A stretch of 64,000 nt of DNA from Xanthomonas indica (GTDB lineage: Bacteria; Pseudomonadota; Gammaproteobacteria; Xanthomonadales; Xanthomonadaceae), in the NCBI RefSeq assembly GCF_040529045.1, contig NZ_CP131914.1:2216501-2280500 (forward strand), read 5' to 3'. Below, one piece after another: positions 15,296-23,961 of this stretch. The translations under genes were made by a program, and so were the position numbers. The notes beneath the pieces were generated by a model, which was not told the DNA's origin, searched no databases, and saw only the letters and a program-made list of their open reading frames with translations. Each line of letters starts with the position of its first letter. Position 1 is the stretch's first letter.

Positions 15296-18151
15296 TCAGC
15301 GGAAGCGGTACTGGAACTCCGCCGCCACTTCACGGCCGTACGGGCTGTAGGCACGCCAGAAGTACGGATACGTGTTGTAGCCGCTGTCCTTCGGGTGGGT
15401 CTTGTCGAACACGTTGTTGACGTAGAAGTTGACCGTCAGCTTGTCGGTCAGCTTCTTGCCCACGTTGGCGTTCCAGATGAAGTACGGCGCGATGCGGCCG
15501 GTTTCCTGCCAGTTCGGCAGGCTGCCGTAGCGGAGCATGAACACGGCCGCCTGCCAGTCGTTCCGCTGCCAGGTTGCGGTGGTGCGGATGCGGCTGCGGA
15601 AGTCGAAGTTGCTCAGGTCGTCGCGGTAGTCGAGGATCGGGTCGCCCTTGAACTCGGCCGACTTCTGCTCGAGGGTGTGCGAGTAGCCCACCTGGAAGCG
15701 GAAATCGCCCAGCCGGTCGGTGTCCAGGCGGTAGTCCAGCGACGCGTCGATGCCCTTGGTGCCGAGGAAGGCGCGGTTGATCGGGCCGCGACGGATCTCG
15801 GTGATCTGGCCGTCGTTCGGCGTCCCCGGCGCGCTGAGGCGGGTCACCCGCGACAGCATGTCGGCGCAGAACGCCGAACCCGGCGCACCCAGGGTGAACG
15901 GGTTGCGGTTGCGGGTCAGCCCGGTCACGCAGCCGGCTTCGCCGTCGAGGATGTAGGTGGAGGTGATGTCGGCCACCACGTTCTTCAGGCGGATGTCGTA
16001 GTAGTCGGCGGTGACCGACAGGCCCTCGAGCACGTCCCACACGAAACCGGCGGTCCACGACGTGCCGGTTTCCTCGGACAGGTCGGTGGTGCCCTGGCGC
16101 ACGCCGTACGCGGTGTAGTTCACCGTGGTGTCCGAGGTCGGGCACTGCGCCGCGGCGCGGCCGCTTTCCAGGCAGCGACGGGTGTCAAAGATGCTGGAGA
16201 ACGAGCCGCTGCGATCGGCGAACACGTAGTGCAGGTCGGGCGCGCGGAAGCTGGTGGAGTAGGAGCCGCGCAGCAGCAGGCTGTCCAGCGGACGCCATTC
16301 CAGGCCGGCGTTCCAGGTCTTGGCGTCGTCCACCGCGGTGACGTCGTCGTACTTGTCCAGGCGTCCGGCCAGGTGCGCCTTCAGCGAACTGAGGATCGGG
16401 ATCGACAGCTCCACGCCCAGCGCGTAGCGGTCGCGCTTGCCGCCGCCGCCGGTGCCGGTGAGGTTGTACGGACGGTCGGCGCCGGTGTAGTCGGGCAGGA
16501 TGCGCGGGTCGGCATTGAGCTTGTACTCCTGCTGCGAGGCTTCGACGATGCCGGCGAAGCCCAGTGCGCCCGCCGGCAACTCGAACAGGTCGCCGGAGAG
16601 GACGAAGCTGCCCTGGTTGACGTGCGAGTTGGCGTCGGTCTTGACCGTGGTGCTCAGCGCCGCGAACTGGTCCGGGGTCAGCGCGCTGTAGTAGCGCTGC
16701 TGGTTCAGGCGGTACACCGGATAGGTGGCGCCGCCGACCACGCGGGTACCCAGCTGCTGGCCCAGGAAGTAGTCGTTGACCGCCGACGCCACCAAGCGCG
16801 GCCGGTCGACCTTCACCTTGTACTCGGCGCGCGACAGGGTCAGGTCCCAGTCGAAGCGGTCGCCCCACTTGCCGCGCAGGCCGGCGGCGAAGTCGTAGGA
16901 CTTCTCCTTGTTGCGTGCCATCAGGTGCTCGACGCCGCCGGCTTCCTGCGGGGCGAACACCCGCTGCGCGTCGACCAGCGCGTTGAAGCCGGGGTCGAAC
17001 CACAGCGCGCCATTGGTGCGGCCGGACCAGAACTGGGTGCCGGCGGTGTACTTGGACTCGGAGGACCACGCCTGCAGGCTGGCCCAGCCCTGCATGCCGC
17101 CGTCGAAATCGAAGGTGCCGTAGGCGTAGCCGGACAGGTCGTTGTTCTCGTTGCGGATGGTCTGGTAGGCCGGGTCCTTGAACGTGCCGCAGGCCTGGCC
17201 GAGGTTGGTGATGGCACCGCTGGCGCTGGCAGTGCGGTAGTTCCAGCGCACCCACTCGTCGCCCAGCTGTTCGCACGCGCCGGCCGGCGGTGCGAAGTAG
17301 GAGTTGGTGGTCGAGCCGGTGCGGCGGCGCACGCGCATGGTGCCGGTCGGCTGGATGCCGACGAAGGCCGGCGGGAAGGGATTGTCCTGCGACGAATCCA
17401 TGAAGTCGCGCTGGTAGCCGTACAGCGGTTCGCCGGCGGTGTATTCGAAGGCATAGGTCAGGCTCCAGCGGTCGCCGGTCTTGCCGCCGATCCACTGGAA
17501 GTCGCCGGTGTCGCCGCCGCCGCGGGTCAGGGTGCTGCCGCGCAGCTTGACCAGGTCGCCCTCGTAGTTGGTCTTGAGGATGACGTTGACCACGCCGGCG
17601 ACCGCGTCGGAGCCGTAGATGGCCGAGGCGCCGCCGGCGAGGATCTCGATGCGGTCGACCGCCGCGGCCGGGATGTTGCCGAAGTTGGCGAAGTTGCTCT
17701 GGCCGTTGTAGGGCAGCGGGTAGTCCGCGGCGCGGCGGCCGTTGATCAGCAGCAGGGTGCGGCCGGGGCCGAGGCCGCGCAGGTTGATCACGCTGGCGTT
17801 GGGGGTGAAGCCGCCCTGGAACAGCTCGTTCTGGGTCGAGCCGGAGGCCTGGGTGAGCGTGCTCAGCGCATCGAAGACGGTGTTGAAGCCTTCGCGCTCG
17901 ATCTGGGTGGCGGAGATGATGGTGACGGGCGAGGGGCCCTCGACTTCGGTGCGCTGGATGCGCGATCCGGTCACGGTCACCTTCTCGAGGGTGCGCGCCT
18001 TGGCGCCGGTGGCCTCGGTCAGTTGTTCCGTTTCCGATTCCTCGTTCGCGGGCTGGCTTTGCGCCAGCGCCGATGCGGCGGGCAGGGCCAGAATGGCGGA
18101 CACAGCAACGACCAGAAGACTCCGCTTGGGAGTCGGTGCTTTGACTGACAT
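15296..18151 (-). CDS. TonB-dependent receptor
   Basis: Outer-membrane active-uptake receptor of 951 residues. Signal peptide: KRSLLVVAVSAILALPAASA then LAQ. A TonB-box-like ARTLEKVTVTGSRI is followed by the plug (VINLRGLGPGRTLLLINGRR, VDRIEILAGGASAIYGSDAV, GVVNVILK) and a beta-barrel ending in FQYRFR with the C-terminal aromatic-rich strand used by the assembly machinery. The ligand is not readable from sequence. The same plug type is used by the second receptor at 20.4-23.3 kb. The downstream S9 peptidase suggests peptides. A 21-base palindrome lies 117-137 bases upstream of the start and could be its operator. The ATG at 18151 has GGGGAA upstream. Confidence 0.93.
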   Translation of the reverse strand: MSVKAPTPKRSLLVVAVSAILALPAASALAQSQPANEESETEQLTEATGAKARTLEKVTVTGSRIQRTEVEGPSPVTIISATQIEREGFNTVFDALSTLTQASGSTQNELFQGGFTPNASVINLRGLGPGRTLLLINGRRAADYPLPYNGQSNFANFGNIPAAAVDRIEILAGGASAIYGSDAVAGVVNVILKTNYEGDLVKLRGSTLTRGGGDTGDFQWIGGKTGDRWSLTYAFEYTAGEPLYGYQRDFMDSSQDNPFPPAFVGIQPTGTMRVRRRTGSTTNSYFAPPAGACEQLGDEWVRWNYRTASASGAITNLGQACGTFKDPAYQTIRNENNDLSGYAYGTFDFDGGMQGWASLQAWSSESKYTAGTQFWSGRTNGALWFDPGFNALVDAQRVFAPQEAGGVEHLMARNKEKSYDFAAGLRGKWGDRFDWDLTLSRAEYKVKVDRPRLVASAVNDYFLGQQLGTRVVGGATYPVYRLNQQRYYSALTPDQFAALSTTVKTDANSHVNQGSFVLSGDLFELPAGALGFAGIVEASQQEYKLNADPRILPDYTGADRPYNLTGTGGGGKRDRYALGVELSIPILSSLKAHLAGRLDKYDDVTAVDDAKTWNAGLEWRPLDSLLLRGSYSTSFRAPDLHYVFADRSGSFSSIFDTRRCLESGRAAAQCPTSDTTVNYTAYGVRQGTTDLSEETGTSWTAGFVWDVLEGLSVTADYYDIRLKNVVADITSTYILDGEAGCVTGLTRNRNPFTLGAPGSAFCADMLSRVTRLSAPGTPNDGQITEIRRGPINRAFLGTKGIDASLDYRLDTDRLGDFRFQVGYSHTLEQKSAEFKGDPILDYRDDLSNFDFRSRIRTTATWQRNDWQAAVFMLRYGSLPNWQETGRIAPYFIWNANVGKKLTDKLTVNFYVNNVFDKTHPKDSGYNTYPYFWRAYSPYGREVAAEFQYRFR

Positions 18152-18557
18152 TGACAAATTTCCCCTAGATGCATGTGCAGTACCCGGGTCCCTTCCTGGA
18201 CAGGTACGTGTAGAGAGTGTGAGGTCCGTTTCACGTTTCGTGACCGTAGCATGAACGAATCGGAAAAGTAACGAAAAATTTTCGTTACATGACATGGTTT
18301 TGAAGCGGGCCTGCTGTAGGGGCCGCCTCGACGGCTGCGCGCTGGGGTCAGGGCTGACGCAACTGCTTGTCGCGGCGGCGCTTCCATCCAGGCGAGCGGT
18401 GTTTCGCACCGCGTTCGCCCAACGTGGCGCATGCGTCAGCCACGGGCAGCAGACACCCTCGGCGTGCACGCGCATGCTGCGCTGCAGTCATAATCGGAGA
18501 CCGTCGCGGGCCTGCATGCCACCGCGGCCAGCCTTCCAGGGGAGATCGGGCGCATCC
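18152..18557. other. intergenic region between receptor and TPR-sulfotransferase
   Basis: Divergent 406-base region. It holds the short inverted repeat TCACG-TTT-CGTGA at 18231-18243 and an AT-rich palindrome at 18268-18288 nearer the receptor side. The remainder, 18300-18557, is GC-rich with no convincing ORF or RNA. Confidence 0.6.
18268..18288. promoter_or_regulatory. perfect AT-rich palindrome, candidate operator
   Basis: Arms GTAACGAAAA and TTTTCGTTAC are separated by a single A. The site is unusually AT-rich for this genome and lies between divergent genes. Its symmetry fits binding of a dimeric repressor or activator, but no regulator gene is adjacent. A second, weaker inverted repeat (TCACG/CGTGA) lies 25 bases away at 18231-18243. 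Confidence 0.55.
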
Positions 18558-20123
18558 ATGAGCGAACAGGTTCAGCTCTACAACCAGGCCATCGCCGCGC
18601 TCAACCGCAGCGACTGGCCGCAGGCGCAGCGCATCGCGCAACATCTGCTGCAGGCCTTGCCGCAGCATCCGGGCGTGCATTTCGTCGCCGGCGTGGCGGC
18701 GCTGGAGCTGCAGCAGATGCAGGTTGCGGCCATGCACCTGCATCAGGCGGCGACCCTGAACCCCGAGCGCGCCGACTACGCGGCGCAACTGGCGCGGGTG
18801 CTGGCGATGGGGCGATTCCTGCAGGATGCGCAGCGTTTCGCCGATCATGCGATGGCCTTGCAGCCCACCGATGCGCATACCCTGGACACGCTGGGCGTGG
18901 TCTATAGTCAGGTCAACGAACATGCTGCGTCGCTGCGGGCGTTCACGCTGGCGGTGCAGGCGGCGCCGCAGCAGGCCAGCTTCCGCTACAACTTGGGCAC
19001 CTCGCTGCTGTTCTCCGGGCGGCTGCAGGAGGCCGAGGCCGAATACCGCGCCTGCCTGGCGCTGGAGCCGCGCTACTGGAAGGTGTATCTGTCGCTGTCG
19101 CAGCTGCGCAAGTGGACGCCGGAAGAAAACAATCTGGCCTTGCTCGACGCCGCTCTAGCGTCGGCCGGCGACACTCCGGACGCGGTGCTGTACCTGAACC
19201 TGGCGCTGGCCAAGGAGCACGAAGACCTCGGCGATTACCGCGCGGCGTTCCGCGGCTATGTGCAGGGCAAGTCGATACACAAGCGGGCGCGCAGCTATAC
19301 CTCCGAGCGCGATGCGCGCCTGTTCGATGCCCTGCAGCGCAGCTTCCGCACCGACGACGCGCCGGTGGCGGGCTTCGACAGCGAGGAGCCGATCTTCGTG
19401 ATCGGCATGCCGCGCAGCGGCACCACCCTGGTCGACCGGATCCTGTCCAGCCATCCGCAGGTGCACTCGGCGGGGGAGCTGCAGAACTTCTCGGTGGTGC
19501 TCAAGCGCTTGACCGGCACGCCATCGCCGGAGATCCTCGACGTCGCCACGCTCAGCCAGGTGCAGGGACTGGACTGGCGTGCGCTCGGCCGCGGCTATGT
19601 CGAATCCACGCGCCCCGGCACCGCGCTGAAGCCGCGCTTCGTGGACAAGCTGCCGCACAATTTCCTTTACGCCGGCCACATCGCGCGCGCCTTGCCGAAG
19701 GCGAAGATCGTGTGCCTGCGGCGCGATCCGATGGACACCTGCCTGAGCAACTTCCGCCAGCTGTTCGCGCTGTCCTCGCCGTACTACGACTATTCCTTCG
19801 ACCTGATGGATGTCGGCCGCTACTTCCTGATGTTCGACCGGCTGATGGCGCACTGGAACGCGGTGCTGCCGCAGCGCATCCTGCAGGTCGACTACGAGGA
19901 CCTGGTGACCGCGCAGGAGCCGACCACGCGCCGGTTGCTGGACTTCTGCGGCCTGCCCTGGGACGCGGCTTGCCTGCATTTCGAGCAGAACCAGGCGCCG
20001 GTGGCCACCGCCAGCGTGGTGCAGGTGCGCACGTCGATGACGCGTTCCTACATGGGCCGCTGGCAGCGCTACGGCGAGGATCTGGACGAGCTCAAAGCGC
20101 TGTTGTCGGCGTTCTATCCCTAG
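18558..20123 (+). CDS. tetratricopeptide-repeat sulfotransferase
   Basis: Cytoplasmic two-part protein of 521 residues. Residues 1 to about 200 are TPR helices (NQAIAALNRSDWPQAQRIAQ, NPERADYAAQLARVLAMGR, DTLGVVYSQVNEHAASLRAF). Residues about 278-500 form a PAPS-dependent sulfotransferase: the 5'-phosphosulfate loop GMPRSGTT at 283-290, then LVDRILSSHPQV, then the 3'-phosphate element KIVCLRRDPMDTCLSNF. The loop resembles tyrosylprotein and RaxST-type sulfotransferases, and TPRs usually bind protein, so a protein or peptide substrate is plausible but inferred. The ATG at 18558 follows GGGGAGATCGGG. It lies between two TonB-dependent receptor genes and is divergent from the first. Confidence 0.88.
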   Translation: MSEQVQLYNQAIAALNRSDWPQAQRIAQHLLQALPQHPGVHFVAGVAALELQQMQVAAMHLHQAATLNPERADYAAQLARVLAMGRFLQDAQRFADHAMALQPTDAHTLDTLGVVYSQVNEHAASLRAFTLAVQAAPQQASFRYNLGTSLLFSGRLQEAEAEYRACLALEPRYWKVYLSLSQLRKWTPEENNLALLDAALASAGDTPDAVLYLNLALAKEHEDLGDYRAAFRGYVQGKSIHKRARSYTSERDARLFDALQRSFRTDDAPVAGFDSEEPIFVIGMPRSGTTLVDRILSSHPQVHSAGELQNFSVVLKRLTGTPSPEILDVATLSQVQGLDWRALGRGYVESTRPGTALKPRFVDKLPHNFLYAGHIARALPKAKIVCLRRDPMDTCLSNFRQLFALSSPYYDYSFDLMDVGRYFLMFDRLMAHWNAVLPQRILQVDYEDLVTAQEPTTRRLLDFCGLPWDAACLHFEQNQAPVATASVVQVRTSMTRSYMGRWQRYGEDLDELKALLSAFYP

Positions 20124-20394
20124 CGCCTCGGCGGCCTGGCTTGCTTGCGGCTGCTTGCCGCGGTGCTCACCGCGCGTCGCGATGCTTGCGCGTGCCTTGT
20201 CGCGCAATGGCGCTGGCGCGCGGCACGGCGCGCGCAAATGGTCCGTCGCGCATGCGCTTGGGTGAGAGCGAGGCCGCGTCCAGTACATGGCGCCGACGCG
20301 CCGAAGCGGATGCCGCGGCGTGATCGCGGCGATCGCGCCGCCTGCCGCTTGCAGCGGGTGAGGCAGGGCCGCCGTTCCACGATCTGCCGCGCAT
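20124..20394. other. GC-rich gap without recognisable content
   Basis: About 270 bases between the sulfotransferase stop and the terminator of the second receptor. Short frames exist on both strands but none has family features or a plausible start. I see no RNA gene or repeat of the families found elsewhere in the window. Confidence 0.5.
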
Positions 20395-20422
20395 AAAAAA
20401 ACCCACCCTTGCGGGTGGGTTT
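20395..20422 (-). terminator. intrinsic terminator of second TonB-dependent receptor
   Basis: Arms AAACCCACCC / GGGTGGGTTT with loop TTGC; on the minus strand the stem is followed by a run of T residues. It ends about 20 bases after the receptor stop at 20444. Confidence 0.85.
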
Positions 20423-20443
20423 CTTCATTTCCTGCACGCGTTC

Positions 20444-23266
20444 TTACTTGCCGAACGAGTAACGCATTTCCAGGTAGTACGCACGGCCGTACACATCGAA
20501 GTTGTATTCGTTGTACGCCCACTGCGCGCTGCCCGGGTAGGAGGCGTCGAACGGCGGCATCTTGTTGAACACGTTGGTCACCATCAGCGACAGCTCCATG
20601 CCCTCGAACGCCTTGTAGGTCACGCTGGCGTTGTGGGTGATGTGCGACGGCAGCTTGCCGGCGCGCGGAGCGGCGTAGCCGTCGGCGCTGATCGTGGCGG
20701 CGTAGTTCGGGGTCTTGTCGAACCAGCTCGCGTACCAGGTGGTCGAGAACTTGCCGATGTCCCAGGTCAGCGACGCGTCGGCCTTGCGCTTCGGATCGGT
20801 GCTCCAGTACGGATCGTTCAGCAGGTCCACCGGCTGGTCGCCCGCATAGCGCACGTACTTGTGGCGCAGGTTCTCGCTGTAGCTGGCGATGGTGCTCAGG
20901 TCACCCCAGCGGCCGAAGTCGTAGCCATAGCGGAACGAGGCGGTGACCGCTTCCAGCTTCTGGTTGGAGACGTTGACCTTCGGCGTGTAGATGTTGGTGA
21001 TCTGGCCGGCCGCGTTGCGCGTGACCTGCGAGAACGTGGCCTGGCACAGCGCCGAGGCGGCATCGTCGATGCCGGCGCGGCAGCGGTAGTCCTGCAGGCT
21101 CAGACCATTGGCGCTCTGCTGGGTGACCTCATCGCTGATGTCCCAGTTGAGGTAGTCGACGGTCAGCGCCATGCGGTCCACCGGCGACCACACGAAGCCG
21201 GCGCTCCACACATCGGCGTTGATCGGCTTCAGGTCCAGGCTACCGGACTGCGTGCCACGGAACTGGCGGTTGGAGTACGCGGCCGGGCAGTTGTCGGTGT
21301 TGCCCGGCAGATAGCCGCGCCGCGCGCACTGGTAGTAGTCGATGACGCTGCTGTAGTAGCCGCTCTGGCCCTGGTACAGATCGGACAGGGTCGGCGCGCG
21401 GAACGCGGTGCCGTACTTGCCGCGCAGCAGCAGGGTCTCGAACGGACGGTACTCCAGCGAGATGCTGTAGGTCGGCTTGTCGATGGTGCGGCCGCTGGCC
21501 TTGAACGCATCGTAGCGGCCGGCCAGGGTGATGGTCAGCGGGTCGAACACCGGCATGCGCAGTTCCGAGGTCAGCGCGTAGCGGTCGCGCTGGCCGCCGC
21601 CGGCCACCGAGGTCAGGCCCCAGACTTCGCCGTTGAGGATCGCCGGGTCCGGATCGTAGTCCCACTTCTGCTTGCCGTATTCGCCGACCACGGCCAGCCC
21701 CGCGTCGCCGCCGGGCAGGCTGAACAGCTTGCCGTTGGTGGCCTGCACGCGAATCATGCCGTCGGAGGTCTTGCTCTTGTTGGTCGCATGGCCGGTGAAG
21801 CTGGCGAACTCCGCCTGGGTGATCGGCGAGTAGAACGCCGCGTAGTTCGGCGCATACACCGGATAGGTGTCGTACAGCGGATCCAGGCCGAGCTGCGGGC
21901 CCAGCACCTTGTTGATGAAGAACTGGTCCACCGCGTTCTTGTAGCGGACGAAACTGCGCTCCTGCAGCTTGTACTGGGTATAGGTGACGCCGGCGTCGTA
22001 GTCCCAGCTCGACTGGCCGAGCTGGCCCTGGGCACCGAAGGTCACACGCACCGAGTCGCTCTTGTCGCGGCTCATCGTGTCCTTGATGCCGTTGATGCCC
22101 ATTTCTTCCGGCGCGAACGAGCGCTGCAGGTTCAGCAGGTCGCCCACGTTCGGATCGTAGTAGTAGCCGAAGTCGGCGCTGGTGCCCCACCACAGGTAGT
22201 TGGAACCGGAGTGGTACTTGACCTCGTCGTGGCTGTAGAGCACGTCGCCATACAGTTGCACGTTGTCGTTGAGGTCGTGGGTGGCGTGCACGTAGGCCTG
22301 CAGCGACTTGTTGCCGCTGTCCAGGGTGCGGTATCCCGGGGTGTACTTGGAGCCGCAGTAGTAGGTGTCGCCGAAGCCCGGGCGCTGCTGCTTGGCGATG
22401 GTGCCGCCGAACAGGCCGCTCAGGTTGCTGCAGTTGTTCGGGTCCAGGAACTTGTAGCTGGTGAACGGGCTGTAGACCAGGAAGTCGCGGCTCGGCAGCT
22501 GGGCGGTATAGCCCTGCGTGTTGAACTGCTTGGTCATGTCGCGCTGGTAGCCCCAGATCGGATCCTTCTCTTCGTACTGCAGGCCGCCCAGCACGCTGGT
22601 GCGGCCGTCGGCCGAGGTCCAGCCGTCGGCGAAGGTGGCGCGGAAGTTGCTGCCGCCGCCCTCGGAGTAGCCGCCGCCGCGGATGCTGAACACCGCGCCG
22701 TCCATCTTCTTCTTGAGGATGACGTTGATGACGCCGGCGATCGCGTCGGAGCCGTACAGCGACGACTGGCCGCCCGGCAGGATCTCGATGCGGTCGACCA
22801 GGTCGATCGGAATGCCGCTGATGTTGTTGAAGGTGTCGCTGCCGTTGTACAGCGCCGGATAGTTCGACATCGGGCGGCCGTCGATCAGGTACTTCACGTA
22901 GCCCGGCGGCAGGCCGAACAGGCTCACCGTCTTCGCGCCCTGGGTGAAGGTGCCCGAGGTCTGCCCGCCCTGCACGCCGCCGGTGGCGAACGAGCTCTTC
23001 TGCAGCACGTCGGCGACGGTGCTGAAGCCGCGCGCCTTGATCTCTTCGGCATTGATCGTGGTGACCGGGGTGGCGGTCTCGATCTCGGTCTGCGGAATCA
23101 GCGAGCCGGTGACGGTGATCTTCTCCAGGTCCGTCGCCTTGTCGGTCTTGCCGTCGGTCGTGGCGTCCTGCGCGAAGGCGGCGAACGCGGCCGGGACAAG
23201 CATGGCGGAGGCCAGCGCGGCACTCAGGTGGCTGTGCTTGAAACTACGAGTATGACGAGCAGTCAT
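20444..23266 (-). CDS. TonB-dependent receptor
   Basis: Outer-membrane receptor of 940 residues. The signal peptide runs to about residue 33 (LVPAAFAAFAQ), then a TonB-box-like LEKITVTGSLIPQ, then the plug with TVSLFGLPPGYVKYLIDGRP, VDRIEILPGGQSSLYGSDAI and GVINVILKKK. The barrel ends LEMRYSFGK; a terminal lysine after the last aromatic is slightly unusual for this signal. It is the same plug subtype as the receptor at 15.3-18.2 kb, so the two are probably paralogues of one family with unknown ligands. The start ATG at 23266 has GGGGATAGAGAAAG upstream. A 7-bp-arm inverted repeat (GGTCGCA/TGCGACC, 23337-23353) lies in the presumed leader. Confidence 0.93.
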   Translation of the reverse strand: MTARHTRSFKHSHLSAALASAMLVPAAFAAFAQDATTDGKTDKATDLEKITVTGSLIPQTEIETATPVTTINAEEIKARGFSTVADVLQKSSFATGGVQGGQTSGTFTQGAKTVSLFGLPPGYVKYLIDGRPMSNYPALYNGSDTFNNISGIPIDLVDRIEILPGGQSSLYGSDAIAGVINVILKKKMDGAVFSIRGGGYSEGGGSNFRATFADGWTSADGRTSVLGGLQYEEKDPIWGYQRDMTKQFNTQGYTAQLPSRDFLVYSPFTSYKFLDPNNCSNLSGLFGGTIAKQQRPGFGDTYYCGSKYTPGYRTLDSGNKSLQAYVHATHDLNDNVQLYGDVLYSHDEVKYHSGSNYLWWGTSADFGYYYDPNVGDLLNLQRSFAPEEMGINGIKDTMSRDKSDSVRVTFGAQGQLGQSSWDYDAGVTYTQYKLQERSFVRYKNAVDQFFINKVLGPQLGLDPLYDTYPVYAPNYAAFYSPITQAEFASFTGHATNKSKTSDGMIRVQATNGKLFSLPGGDAGLAVVGEYGKQKWDYDPDPAILNGEVWGLTSVAGGGQRDRYALTSELRMPVFDPLTITLAGRYDAFKASGRTIDKPTYSISLEYRPFETLLLRGKYGTAFRAPTLSDLYQGQSGYYSSVIDYYQCARRGYLPGNTDNCPAAYSNRQFRGTQSGSLDLKPINADVWSAGFVWSPVDRMALTVDYLNWDISDEVTQQSANGLSLQDYRCRAGIDDAASALCQATFSQVTRNAAGQITNIYTPKVNVSNQKLEAVTASFRYGYDFGRWGDLSTIASYSENLRHKYVRYAGDQPVDLLNDPYWSTDPKRKADASLTWDIGKFSTTWYASWFDKTPNYAATISADGYAAPRAGKLPSHITHNASVTYKAFEGMELSLMVTNVFNKMPPFDASYPGSAQWAYNEYNFDVYGRAYYLEMRYSFGK

Positions 23267-23961
23267 CTTTCTCTATCCCCGAAAATCAATCGATAAGGCG
23301 AGGGGCCTCGTGCCGCGACATGTGCCTTGAAAGTGGGGTCGCATCCTGCGACCAACCCAAACGTAACACGGACTTAACGCCGTTTGTACATGGGTGTCAC
23401 TTTTTTCGTCTACAAGCGAAAAGTGCCGTGAACACGCCGGAAACGTCGGTAAACAGCGGGCTTCGGCGTATGTGTAGACAAATTCCACGCTGCTTTGCAC
23501 CATTGCGGGGCATTGCGGGTACAGGTTTCTGAACTTCGTTGCGTCGGTGCGATACGCGCCCGGGAGGGCCCGCCCCCATTAGCTGGTATCGACATCGCCT
23601 GCGGCTTGGTCAGGTTGTCGGCGCACCATTTCGGTGAGTGAGATTTGCCATCGTGGGGCGTGGCGGCGTGGGCCGTGCCGTCGATCGCCTGGCATCCCTG
23701 CATCGGGCTCCTGTGCGGGTCGATGTCCGCCCCGATGGCAGACCCGGGCGAATGGCGCGCCGCTGCGGCTACCGGGTGCCATTTGCGCAAATTCGCCAGC
23801 GGTCGCATCGCTGCGGGACCCTGCACGGGGACACTTGTATAGTCATGTGTCTGTGCGACCCGCGACGCTGCCGCTGCCCGCGGCCCGTTCGTGGGCCATG
23901 TGTCCTCTTCGTCCCGTGCACCGCTGCGTGCGCTGCCGGACGCTTCCTGATTGAGTTCCCG
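23267..23961. other. 695-base divergent intergenic region
   Basis: No convincing gene is seen. It holds GGTCGCA-TCC-TGCGACC at 23337-23353, a hairpin with arms CACTTTT / AAAAGTG around 23397-23425, and the 7-bp inverted pair GTCTACA (23409) / TGTAGAC (23473). The half near the receptor is less GC-rich than its surroundings. A TATAGT at about 23837 could be a -10 element for the Mrp-type gene, but no good -35 accompanies it. A small RNA cannot be excluded. Confidence 0.5.

Noticed and set aside
15223-15354. Longer N-terminal extension of the S9 peptidase
   Set aside because: The extension is Arg-rich and precedes a clear signal peptide that begins at 15216-15222.
15236-18148. Plus-strand frame antisense to the TonB-dependent receptor
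   Set aside because: Val/Ala/Gln-rich without motifs; the receptor on the other strand is complete.
23638-23961. N-terminal extension of the Mrp/ApbC protein
   Set aside because: The extra 108 residues lack the DUF59 domain and show GC-rich low-complexity sequence; the ATG at 23962 fits the family.
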